DNA of 8,070 nt from NCBI GenBank assembly GCA_020722165.1, contig DYLI01000056.1, forward strand, positions 1 to 8,070. Direction: 5' to 3'. Positions within the stretch are counted from its first letter, which is position 1. Every line of letters begins with the position of its first letter. The notes beneath the pieces are model-generated. The model did not search any database. It was given only the letters and a program-made list of their open reading frames with translations, and had not been told where the DNA came from. Positions 1-6,762 of this stretch are shown here, one piece after another. This DNA is from Halothiobacillus neapolitanus (GTDB taxonomy: Bacteria > Pseudomonadota > Gammaproteobacteria > Halothiobacillales > Halothiobacillaceae). Made by a program: the position numbers and the translations under genes.

Positions 1-944
1 TCTTCGCGGCGTTCGCGCAATGCTGGCATACGCAACTTGACCACGTTGAGGCGGTGGTAGAGGTCGTGGCGGAATTGACCTAGCTCAACCAAGGCGCTCA
101 ATTCGCGATTGCTGGCCACCACAAAGCGCACGTCAATGTCGATCGGCGTGATGCCGCCGACACGGGTCACTTGCTGTTCTTGTACTACCCGCAGCAATTT
201 GGTTTGCATCGCATCGGAGATATTGCCGATTTCGTCCAGAAACAGAGTGCCGCCCGTGGCAACTTCAAGCAGGCCGCGTTTGGTTTGGTGCGCGCCGGTG
301 AATGCGCCCTTTTCGTGGCCGAAAAGCTCGCTTTCAAGCAGTGAGCCGGTAATCGCACCACAGTCGATAACGACAAACGGTTTGTCCGAGAAGTCGGAAA
401 GGTTGTGCACAGCACGGGCGGCAAGTTCCTTGCCAGTACCGGACTCGCCTTCAATCATCACGTTGACGCGCACGTCGTGGATTTTTTCGATGATTTTGTA
501 CACCGCACGAATGGGTGGGGAGTCGCCCAACATGCCGCCATAGCGTGGTGAGTGTTGCCTTGGCTTGGGTGAGCGGTCGAGGTGTTCGCGTATCAAGGCC
601 AATAATTCATCCATGTCGAATGGCTTTTTGATGAAGTCTGTTGCGCCAAGTCGCAAGGCTTCAATCGCATCGTCCATGGTGGAGTAGCCGGTAATCAGGA
701 TGAACGGTAGTTTGGGGTGCAGTACGCGCACGGCTTGCAAGAGTTCGATGCCGCTCATGCCGGGCATTTTCAAGTCGGAAACGACCAACGCCGGGGTGGG
801 GGCTTGTTTGATGACCGCGAGCGCCGCTTGCGGTGAGCGAAACACCTCCACATCAAATGCTTCATCGCGCGCAAAGCGGCTAAATAGCTCGCCTGCGCGG
901 GGGTCGTCGTCAACAAAGATAATGCGTTTTTTAGAGGTGCTCAT
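1..944 (-). CDS. Sigma-54-dependent NtrC-family response regulator (partial, C-terminus outside window)
   Basis: This cytoplasmic transcription activator receives phosphate from the adjacent kinase and opens sigma-54 promoters by ATP hydrolysis. Translating from the ATG at 944 gives 314 codons before the window edge. The receiver domain is residues about 6-120, with acidic pocket D12-D14, phospho-acceptor D57 (SDLKMPG), T85 and K107 before proline. The AAA+ domain begins near 135, with Walker A GESGTGKE (166-173), the intact sigma-54 loop GAFTGA (213-218), Walker B with D237/E238, ASN at 277-279, and arginine-finger candidates R292 and R298 in FRHDLYHRLN. All key residues are present, so it should be a functional activator. 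The end of the AAA+ domain and the expected Fis-type DNA-binding domain are missing only because the window stops. Its ATG lies 5 nt after the kinase stop without a clear Shine-Dalgarno sequence, which suggests translational coupling. Target genes cannot be read from the window. Confidence 0.96.
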   Translation of the reverse strand, partial: MSTSKKRIIFVDDDPRAGELFSRFARDEAFDVEVFRSPQAALAVIKQAPTPALVVSDLKMPGMSGIELLQAVRVLHPKLPFILITGYSTMDDAIEALRLGATDFIKKPFDMDELLALIREHLDRSPKPRQHSPRYGGMLGDSPPIRAVYKIIEKIHDVRVNVMIEGESGTGKELAARAVHNLSDFSDKPFVVIDCGAITGSLLESELFGHEKGAFTGAHQTKRGLLEVATGGTLFLDEIGNISDAMQTKLLRVVQEQQVTRVGGITPIDIDVRFVVASNRELSALVELGQFRHDLYHRLNVVKLRMPALRERRE

Positions 945-949
945 AAGGT

Positions 950-2902
950 TTAGGCAGTCATGGGTTGGTGCGGAATACGCGGCGCGGCGGGCATAAGTGG
1001 TATTTCAAAACGCGCTTCAACCCCGCCTTCGGGGTGATTGCGGATGCTTAGCTCGCCGCCATGATACTGGATGATGCCAAGGCTAATGGAGAGTCCTAGC
1101 CCTGTACCTTCGCCGACGGTTTTGGTGGTGAAGAATGGGTCAAATAAGTGTTCTAGAGCGTCGTTGGACAGCCCGTGCCCATGATCGCGCACACTTACGC
1201 ACAAACGCTGGTTTTCGCAGACTGCTGATAGTTCGATTTGACCGCGGTCCACTGTGGCGTGCAGGGCATTGCGCAAAAGATTGAGCAGCACTTGTTGCAG
1301 TTGGTCAGCATCGGCATCCGCCTGGCATTCGCTATCGCAGGATTGCACGTCGAACATGACATCTCTCGCCATGGCTTCGGGTTCGAGCAGCTCAAGCGTG
1401 TGTTTAATCCAGGGGCAGACTTTGAATGGGCGATGTTCCGGCGGCAGTTGGCGCGCAAAATTCATCACGCCGCGCACGATGCGCCCGGCGCGTTGGGTTT
1501 CTTCGCGTAGCTCTTGAATGTCGTCACGCAGGCGTGCGTTCGCCATAGGCAGGCCGCGTTCGATCAGCGTGGCATAGGAGAGAATATTGTTCAGCGGGTT
1601 ATTAATTTCATGCCCAATCCCCGCCGCCATTTGGCCAATGCTGGCAAGTTTGGCCTGTTGCAGCATTTTGCGTTCAGAACGCAGACGCTCAGCTTCGGCT
1701 GCGCGTAGGCGCTCGGCCATGTCGTTGAAGTCGTTTTCCAAATCGCGGATTTCACGGGTTTGGCTGCTCACCGCAACGCGACGGTTAGCATCAGCGGCAA
1801 AGTCATGCAACGCCTCACGTAATTGCAAAATAGGACGGGCAATGTGGCGTGCACCGAGCACGGCGAGCAGTGCCGAAGCCGTAAACACCACCAAGACCAA
1901 TAGCCATAGCGATTGGCGCAAGCCGGCATAGGGCGCATCGAGCGTGCTGTAGGGCACGGCAAAAGCCAATATCCAGCTCGTAAGTTGATTGGGGTAGGGG
2001 TGAAATTCCTGGTAATACACGCGCCATTGATTGTCACTGCTGTTGAATTGACCGTAGGGACGTTGCTGAATGTTTTGCCACAGTTCGCCACCATCAAGGC
2101 TTTGCAGTTTGACTTCGTGCGGTTTGGGTGCGCTGAAGCGGGTGTCGAGGCGGTCGTGGTAAAGCAGTAGGCCGTTGCGCTGCGGCTCGTCAAGATTACG
2201 CTCGGCGATCAATAGCTCGGTACCACTCGGACGTGGCACGAGGCGCAAAATCCGGTCGAGATATTCGCCAAAGGTATTCACCGCCAACACGGCATCAGGA
2301 TGTCCGCTCTCACCAAGAGGCACAAGTGCGGTAAGCATGGTCAATGTTTGGCCAGCGGGTAAGTCCCAACGGCTTTGCGGCAGCGGTATAAAGTTGATTT
2401 CACCACTCGTCCAGTTACGCATGGCGCGGGCAAAGCCGGGGGAGTGCAGGTCTTCTTCGGCGTACTCGATATTGCCAAGGCTCGGGTAAATCGCCGGGCG
2501 GGCGCGGCCTTCGCTGACTTTAATCAGTGTATTGCCCACGCCGTCGAGCACGCGCAGGCTGCCTAAGGATGGAATGGTACGTTGCAAATTAAGTAGGAAC
2601 TGGGTGAGCTGGTTTTTTTGCGCGGTGTAATCCGGGTGACGAGCGCCCTCATTGGCCGCGCGCGCCACAGGGAGAAAATCCTGCATGGCGCTGGATTGGG
2701 CGATACCGCGAATCATGTCACGTTCGTAATTCAGACGGTTGTCGATTTCGCTGGCCAGTGCGTTTAAGCGGCGATTCATATCGCTATCTACTTCATGCAG
2801 GTAACGCTGTTCGCCCCAGTTCAATAGTACGAAGGTCAGCGCCAACAAGGGCAAGCCTGTGGCGAGGAGCGTCCAGAAGAAAATGGTGCCGCGTAGTCGC
2901 AT
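950..2902 (-). CDS. Membrane sensor histidine kinase (NtrB/DctB-like HisKA + HATPase)
   Basis: This 650-residue inner-membrane kinase autophosphorylates on histidine and should phosphorylate the sigma-54 regulator encoded directly downstream. Transmembrane segments are at about 6-28 and 331-350, enclosing a periplasmic sensor region of about 300 residues. A HAMP-like linker follows (about 351-402), then a short coiled stretch (400-418), the HisKA H box with H431 in GHEINNPLNN, the N box around N545 (NLLRNALHA), G1 DHGHGL (573-578), F box FDPFFTTK (587-594) and G2 GEGTGLGLS (597-605). The periplasmic region has PDC/dCache-like features, such as VLDGVGNTLIKV and a later PLGESGHPDAVLAVNT stretch, but the ligand cannot be deduced. 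This region has no cysteine; the first cysteine in the protein is C496. The gene starts 3 nt after the thioredoxin-like gene stop, so it is very probably cotranscribed. The kinase assignment is firm; the signal is unknown. Confidence 0.96.
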   Translation of the reverse strand: MRLRGTIFFWTLLATGLPLLALTFVLLNWGEQRYLHEVDSDMNRRLNALASEIDNRLNYERDMIRGIAQSSAMQDFLPVARAANEGARHPDYTAQKNQLTQFLLNLQRTIPSLGSLRVLDGVGNTLIKVSEGRARPAIYPSLGNIEYAEEDLHSPGFARAMRNWTSGEINFIPLPQSRWDLPAGQTLTMLTALVPLGESGHPDAVLAVNTFGEYLDRILRLVPRPSGTELLIAERNLDEPQRNGLLLYHDRLDTRFSAPKPHEVKLQSLDGGELWQNIQQRPYGQFNSSDNQWRVYYQEFHPYPNQLTSWILAFAVPYSTLDAPYAGLRQSLWLLVLVVFTASALLAVLGARHIARPILQLREALHDFAADANRRVAVSSQTREIRDLENDFNDMAERLRAAEAERLRSERKMLQQAKLASIGQMAAGIGHEINNPLNNILSYATLIERGLPMANARLRDDIQELREETQRAGRIVRGVMNFARQLPPEHRPFKVCPWIKHTLELLEPEAMARDVMFDVQSCDSECQADADADQLQQVLLNLLRNALHATVDRGQIELSAVCENQRLCVSVRDHGHGLSNDALEHLFDPFFTTKTVGEGTGLGLSISLGIIQYHGGELSIRNHPEGGVEARFEIPLMPAAPRIPHQPMTA

Positions 2903-2905
2903 GAT

Positions 2906-3466
2906 TTAGTGCTCGCTCACGATGTGCGCGCCAGCAAAATGTTCCACCCACCAGAGGCGGGCGCGCAGCCCCCAGGGTGTGGTGTAGCCAGTTTCAACGA
3001 AGTGGATGCGGCCAGCAGCATCGACAATCAGATGCAGTGGCACGGCTTTGATGCCGAGTGGGGCGAGGATATGGCCGCTTGGGTCGTTGATGACCTCAAG
3101 AGAGAGCTTTTCTTGTGCAAGAAAACGGCGCATGGCGGCATCGTCACCCGATTTCCAGGCCATGCTTATCACTGGGGTGTCGCGTGCCAATTCAGCCATG
3201 CCCGCAAGCTCAAGTCGGCAGACGGCGCACCATTCGGCCCAGATATGGACGACAAAAGGACGGCCTTGGGTATTGCGGCTGTCGATGGCTTTTCCGTCCA
3301 GCGTTTGGCTGATAATCGCGGGCAGGGCGCTATCCGGCAAACTGGGTGCATTCCAGGCGCGAATAAGCAAGAACGCGGCAAGTACCAACGCAATTTCCAG
3401 GCTCCAGCGGATGATGCGAGAGCGCCATGATTTTTTGTTGGTGACAGTGGGCTTGATCGGGTTCAT
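2906..3466 (-). CDS. Membrane-anchored thioredoxin-like protein (TlpA/ScsD-type disulfide oxidoreductase)
   Basis: This predicted periplasm-facing thiol-disulfide oxidoreductase is tethered by one N-terminal membrane segment. From the ATG at 3466 it is 186 residues: a basic N-terminus (KKSWRSR), a hydrophobic helix at about 22-36, then a thioredoxin fold with HIWAEWCAVCRLE (catalytic cysteines C80 and C83) and a cis-proline in KAVPLHLIV (P143). The layout resembles the 'protein disulfide oxidoreductase' group that includes ScsD, but the physiological partner is unknown, so I give no symbol. An in-frame ATG at 3499 would add 11 residues. I prefer 3466 because the shorter form has the usual short basic lead before the membrane helix and leaves room for a promoter; neither start has a good Shine-Dalgarno sequence. 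It heads the operon with the kinase (3 nt gap) and regulator, and diverges from nudE. Function class is confident, start less so. Confidence 0.9.
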   Translation of the reverse strand: MNPIKPTVTNKKSWRSRIIRWSLEIALVLAAFLLIRAWNAPSLPDSALPAIISQTLDGKAIDSRNTQGRPFVVHIWAEWCAVCRLELAGMAELARDTPVISMAWKSGDDAAMRRFLAQEKLSLEVINDPSGHILAPLGIKAVPLHLIVDAAGRIHFVETGYTTPWGLRARLWWVEHFAGAHIVSEH

Positions 3467-3505
3467 GGGCAAGATTGTTTGCAGGCAGTGATTTATCATG
3501 CGGGC

Positions 3506-4069
3506 ATGACAGATAAAAAGCCAACCATCCTATCGAGCACCCTGATTGCACAAACCCGTTTGTTTGCGGTTGAGGAAGTGCATTTACGTTTTAGTAATGG
3601 CGTAGAAACGCGCTACGAGCGTTTGCTCGGTAGTCCCCATGGCGCAGTGCTATTGGTGGCGTTGAACGAAAATGACGAAGTTTTACTGGTGCGTGAGTAC
3701 GCCGTGGGGCTGCATCGCTATGAGCTGGGGTTGCCCAAGGGCGGCATTGAGGCGGGGGAAACGCCCGAGGAGGCAGGCTTGCGTGAGCTGCGCGAGGAAA
3801 CGGGTTTTGCGGCGCGACGCTTGCATGTTCTGGGTGAGCTGACCCTGGCACCGGGTTACAGCAGCCAGCGCACGCATGTGGTTTTAGCACGCGAATTGTA
3901 CCCAGCACCCTTGCCGGGCGACGAGCCGGAGCCGCTGGAAGTTCAGCCTTGGCCGATGGCGCGTTTGGCTGAGCTGATTGCCATGCCCGAATGCAGTGAG
4001 GCGCGTACCTTGGCAGCGATGTTTATAGCGCGTGAGTTTATTATTGAAGAGTCGAATGCAACACTATGA
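3506..4069 (+). CDS. nudE: ADP compounds hydrolase NudE (Nudix family)
   Basis: NudE is a cytoplasmic Nudix pyrophosphatase acting on ADP-containing compounds such as ADP-ribose, diadenosine triphosphate and NADH (family knowledge from E. coli). The 187-residue product matches NudE along its length from memory: KPTIL near the start, RLFAVEEV, FSNGVETRYERL, LVREYAVG, then the Nudix box running from G79 to F101. The box fits the consensus GX5EX7REUXEEXGU exactly: G79, E85, R93-E94, E97-E98, G100. The family-typical LAPGYSS and GDEPEPLE follow. I chose the ATG at 3506 because MTDKKPTIL aligns with the E. coli N-terminus; a TTG at 3479 would add nine residues and overlap the divergent gene. No Shine-Dalgarno sequence is obvious. 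The stop overlaps the cysQ start by 4 nt, so the pair is probably translationally coupled. Confidence 0.95.
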   Translation: MTDKKPTILSSTLIAQTRLFAVEEVHLRFSNGVETRYERLLGSPHGAVLLVALNENDEVLLVREYAVGLHRYELGLPKGGIEAGETPEEAGLRELREETGFAARRLHVLGELTLAPGYSSQRTHVVLARELYPAPLPGDEPEPLEVQPWPMARLAELIAMPECSEARTLAAMFIAREFIIEESNATL

Positions 4070-4887
4070 AAATTGACAATATATTGTTTGAAGCGGTGCG
4101 TGCATTGGCGCTGCAAGCCGGTGACGCAATCATGCGCGTGTACGCCGGTGAGTTTGCCGTTACAGCTAAGAATGACTTAACGCCGCTGACCGAAGCCGAT
4201 TTGGCAGCGCACCGTCTAATTGAACAGGGTTTGCTGGCACTCTGCCCCGACTGGCCGGTGCTGTCCGAAGAGGGTGCCGATGTGCCATTTGCTAAGCGCA
4301 AAAGCTGGTCGCGCTATTGGCTGGTCGATCCGCTGGATGGCACGCGCGAATTTGTGAAACGCAATGGCGAATTCAGTGTGAATATCGCCCTGGTGGATGG
4401 CCATGAGGTGGTGCTTGGCGTGGTGCATGCGCCCGCGCTGGGCGTGACCTATGGCGCATGGCGCGATGGTGGGGCGTGGAAATGGAGTGGGGATGAGGAT
4501 AGGCCTGTACGTATTCAAGTTCAGGTGGTGGTTGGCTCACCGTTGCGTGTCGCCTTGAGCCGCTCGCATGGCAGCGCGCAGATGCAGGCTTATCTGGATG
4601 CGTTGCAGGCTGTGCATGGCGAGGTGGTTTCGGTGCGCATGGGCAGTGCATTGAAGTCGTGCTTGGTGGCCGAGGGCGCAGCGGATGTGTATCCGCGTTT
4701 GGGGCTGACCTCCGAATGGGACACGGCAGCGGCGCAATGCGTGGTCGAGGAGGCGGGGGGGCGTGTGACCGACACCGCCGGGCAGCGTTTGCTCTACAAC
4801 ACTAAGGATAGTTTGCTCAATCCTGAGTTTTTGGTGTTTGCGGATGAAACGGTAGATTGGGCGAGCTTTGTGCCATCGATGAGTTAG
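4066..4887 (+). CDS. cysQ: 3'(2'),5'-bisphosphate nucleotidase CysQ
   Basis: CysQ is a magnesium-dependent phosphatase of the inositol monophosphatase superfamily. It converts 3'-phosphoadenosine 5'-phosphate, left over from PAPS use in sulfate assimilation and sulfotransfer, to AMP. The 273-residue length is normal for the family. Visible signatures are KNDLTPLTEAD (35-45), metal ligand E68 in VLSEEGAD, the core motif DPLDGTREF with D88 and D91 (88-96), and SEWDTAAA with D219. The sequence around KRNGEFSVNIALV is typical of CysQ rather than SuhB. Its ATG overlaps the nudE stop as ATGA, indicating coupled translation, and it has only a weak purine stretch upstream. The nudE-cysQ order recalls Pseudomonas. 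The gene ends 9 nt from the convergent ycgL stop, with no hairpin terminator visible between them. Confidence 0.95.
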   Translation: MKIDNILFEAVRALALQAGDAIMRVYAGEFAVTAKNDLTPLTEADLAAHRLIEQGLLALCPDWPVLSEEGADVPFAKRKSWSRYWLVDPLDGTREFVKRNGEFSVNIALVDGHEVVLGVVHAPALGVTYGAWRDGGAWKWSGDEDRPVRIQVQVVVGSPLRVALSRSHGSAQMQAYLDALQAVHGEVVSVRMGSALKSCLVAEGAADVYPRLGLTSEWDTAAAQCVVEEAGGRVTDTAGQRLLYNTKDSLLNPEFLVFADETVDWASFVPSMS

Positions 4888-4896
4888 GCGTTCGGC

Positions 4897-5214
4897 TTAG
4901 TCTTCGCCGCGACCGCGTAATCCCAGCTTGTCGTTATCCCAACTAGCCAGATATTCCGCGCGCGGGGGCATTTGCAGGTGAAAGCCGCGTTCGCGCAGGT
5001 TTTCCATGACTTGGGCAATATCCACGCGGGCGAGTTTGCGTTCCGGTGTTAGGGTCAGGCGCATGGCTTCTTCGGGGTCGCGTCCCATGCCTTGGAGTAT
5101 GTTTTCCGGCAATTCGGCGTAGGGGTGGTTGGCGGCAAGGTAAAGGTACATGCCATCTTTAATGCGGCTGCGGTAGACGATGCAGTCGATGGTGTTTTGC
5201 GGTGTTGGGCTCAT
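4897..5214 (-). CDS. ycgL: YcgL domain-containing protein
   Basis: This small soluble protein of 105 residues belongs to the YcgL family, which is widespread in gammaproteobacteria and of no settled function. Recognisable family features are IDCIVYRS followed by a YLYLA strand near the start, PENILQGMG, the LTPERKLARVDI stretch (about 55-66) and FHLQMPPRAEYL near the C-terminus. The ATG at 5214 is supported by a good Shine-Dalgarno sequence, AAGGA (minus strand, 5223-5227), 8 nt upstream. It lies 39 nt after the stop of the upstream amidohydrolase on the same strand, so the two are probably cotranscribed; no promoter or terminator is evident in that gap. It converges on cysQ with a 9-nt gap. 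Family membership is confident; no biochemical role can be assigned. Confidence 0.92.
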   Translation of the reverse strand: MSPTPQNTIDCIVYRSRIKDGMYLYLAANHPYAELPENILQGMGRDPEEAMRLTLTPERKLARVDIAQVMENLRERGFHLQMPPRAEYLASWDNDKLGLRGRGED

Positions 5215-5253
5215 TGGTTTTGTCCTTTTTATCTATCGAGTTGGTGTCTTGCT

Positions 5254-6669
5254 TTACGCCTTATCCGAGGCGTTGCTGCGTAAGCTTTGAATCTGTTCCT
5301 GCCATTGTTCGGCATTGGCGAGCAGGTCGTCTTCATTGAGAGTCATCAGGCGACGTTCGTTCATCAACATGCGCCCGGCGACCCAGAGGTGGGTGATTTG
5401 CGCGCGCCCGGCAGCGTAAATGATTTGGGCGATAGGGTCGAATAGCGGTTGGGTTTCGATCTGGCATAGGTCAATGGCAATCAGGTCGGCGGCCTTGCCG
5501 GGTTCGAGTGAGCCGATGCGTTCGCCCAAGCCCAGCGCACGCGCACCGCCCAGGGTCGCCATGTAAAGCGCATCTGCGGCGGGGATGGCCGCTGCGTCGC
5601 CGGAATAGCCTTTGGCGAGCAGGGCGGCGGTGCGGGCTTCGCCGAGTAGGTCAAGATCGTTGTTGCTGGCCGCGCCGTCGGTGCCGATGCCAACGTTGAT
5701 GCCATGAGCGCGTAATTTGGCGAGCGGGGCCATGCCTGAGGCGAGTTTGAGGTTGGATTCCGGGCAGTGGGCGATGTGCACTCCGCGAGCGGCCAGCATG
5801 TCGATTTCCGCGTCATTGAGTTGGGTCATGTGGACGGCGAGAAAGCGCTCATTGAGCAGGCCGAGGCGGTCGAGACGTGCTAGTGGGCGTTCGCCGTGTA
5901 GACGTTCGGCATCGGCGACTTCGTGGGCGGTTTCGTGGACGTGCATGTGAATGCCGATGTCGAGTTTTGCGGCCAATTCGCGCACGCGCAGCATGGGCGC
6001 ATCGCTAACGGTGTAGGGCGCGTGCGGTGCGAGCATAAAGCTCATGCGCGGGTTGCCGTGCCATTCGTCCAGTAGGTTCAATTCGTTTTGCAGGCTACGT
6101 GCCAGAGCGCTGCGCTCGCTGTAGCGGATATGCCATTCTTCATGCAGCGCTTGGCCTTTGCGCAAATAGTCGTCGGCATCCTGCCCCCAGGCGGTCGGGA
6201 AGTCGATCACGGTCAGGCCAATCGAGGCACGCAAACCGGCTTCTTCGGCGGCGCGCAGGGTGGCGGCGGGGAAAAAATACATGTCGTTGAAGCAGGTTAC
6301 GCCGCTGCGGATGAGTTCGGCGCAGGCGAGTTTGCTGCCATCAAAGACAAACTGATCGGCAAGAAGTTGATTTTCCAGTGGCCAGATATGCTCTTGTAGC
6401 CAGGTCATCAAGGTCAAATCATCAGCCACGCCGCGTAGCAGGTTCATGGCGACATGGGTGTGTGCGTTGACCAGGCCGGGCATGAGCGCGTGCTTTGGCA
6501 GTTCGATTTCGCGCGCGTGGCTTTGGCGGGCGAGTTGGCGAGCTTCGGGCGTGGGTAGAATGGCGGTAATCAGGCCGTCGTTCATCACCAGGCTGTGGTT
6601 TTGCAACACCTGGCCGTGCGGGATGATAGGAATAATCCAGCGGGCGTGAAGGATAGTTTCTGTGGGCAT
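5254..6669 (-). CDS. mtaD: TRZ/ATZ-family amidohydrolase, probable 5'-methylthioadenosine/S-adenosylhomocysteine deaminase
   Basis: This cytoplasmic metal-dependent deaminase of 471 residues probably converts methylthioadenosine (and perhaps S-adenosylhomocysteine) to the inosine form, feeding methylthio and purine salvage. Amidohydrolase features appear in order: an N-terminal beta domain, metal ligands H70 and H72 in VNAHTHVAMN, the substrate-loop region LLRGVADDLTLMTWLQ (77-92), HAPYT (216-220), metal ligand H243 with E246 in HMHVHET, catalytic H280 in AVHMTQL, HCPESNLKLASG (301-312), metal ligand D331 in GTDGAASNN, and the C-terminal GSLEPGKAADL (386-396). Every expected ligand is present. 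The overall sequence resembles the enzyme I recall from Pseudomonas (PA3170 type), described as an MTA deaminase. Other substrates, such as different aminopurines, cannot be excluded. The ATG at 6669 has a weak purine stretch (AGAGAC) upstream and a plausible sigma-70 promoter. ycgL follows 39 nt downstream. Confidence 0.88.
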   Translation of the reverse strand: MPTETILHARWIIPIIPHGQVLQNHSLVMNDGLITAILPTPEARQLARQSHAREIELPKHALMPGLVNAHTHVAMNLLRGVADDLTLMTWLQEHIWPLENQLLADQFVFDGSKLACAELIRSGVTCFNDMYFFPAATLRAAEEAGLRASIGLTVIDFPTAWGQDADDYLRKGQALHEEWHIRYSERSALARSLQNELNLLDEWHGNPRMSFMLAPHAPYTVSDAPMLRVRELAAKLDIGIHMHVHETAHEVADAERLHGERPLARLDRLGLLNERFLAVHMTQLNDAEIDMLAARGVHIAHCPESNLKLASGMAPLAKLRAHGINVGIGTDGAASNNDLDLLGEARTAALLAKGYSGDAAAIPAADALYMATLGGARALGLGERIGSLEPGKAADLIAIDLCQIETQPLFDPIAQIIYAAGRAQITHLWVAGRMLMNERRLMTLNEDDLLANAEQWQEQIQSLRSNASDKA

Positions 6670-6762
6670 AAGTGTCTCTGGCTACAAATTGATTTGGACT
6701 ATACCTGCCATCGTGCCGCTTGTGGATGCACAATGCACAGCATAATGAGTAGGCTGCAAAAT
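6670..6762. other. Divergent intergenic region between amidohydrolase and oxygenase genes
   Basis: This 93-nt gap is the largest non-coding stretch of the window if the oxygenase starts at 6763. It holds the minus-strand candidate promoter. On the plus strand it has a weaker pair, TTGTGG (6720-6725) and CATAAT (6741-6746), separated by only 15 nt. If that second promoter is used, the RNA would begin near 6753 and the oxygenase ATG at 6763 would be the first usable start. No clear operator palindrome was seen. Confidence 0.5.
6698..6726 (-). promoter_or_regulatory. Candidate sigma-70 promoter for the amidohydrolase gene
   Basis: On the minus strand a -10-like TATAGT (6703-6698) lies 17 nt downstream of a -35-like TCCACA (6726-6721, four of six consensus bases). 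Transcription would begin near 6691, giving a leader of about 22 nt before the ATG at 6669. The match is by eye only. Confidence 0.4.

Noticed and set aside
109..543. A 144-codon plus-strand frame at the left end.
   Set aside because: It is antisense to the AAA+ domain of the response regulator, whose Walker A, GAFTGA and Walker B motifs are unmistakable.
3043..3057. A TGGCACG string on the plus strand resembling the -24 half of a sigma-54 promoter.
   Set aside because: The GC of the -12 element is absent at the required spacing, and the site is inside the thioredoxin-like gene pointing away from the operon.
2909..3430. A 173-codon plus-strand frame opposite the thioredoxin-like gene, and a 161-codon one in another frame.
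   Set aside because: Both are shadows of a gene with an intact CxxC and cis-proline; no family features in their translations.
3475..3499. TTGTTT and TATCAT as a possible promoter for nudE.
   Set aside because: The spacer is only about 13 nt, too short for a normal sigma-70 promoter; not listed as a feature.
4888..4900. GGCG-TTC-GGC sequence as a possible terminator hairpin between cysQ and ycgL.
   Set aside because: The arms are direct rather than inverted repeats and do not pair; no U-run follows.
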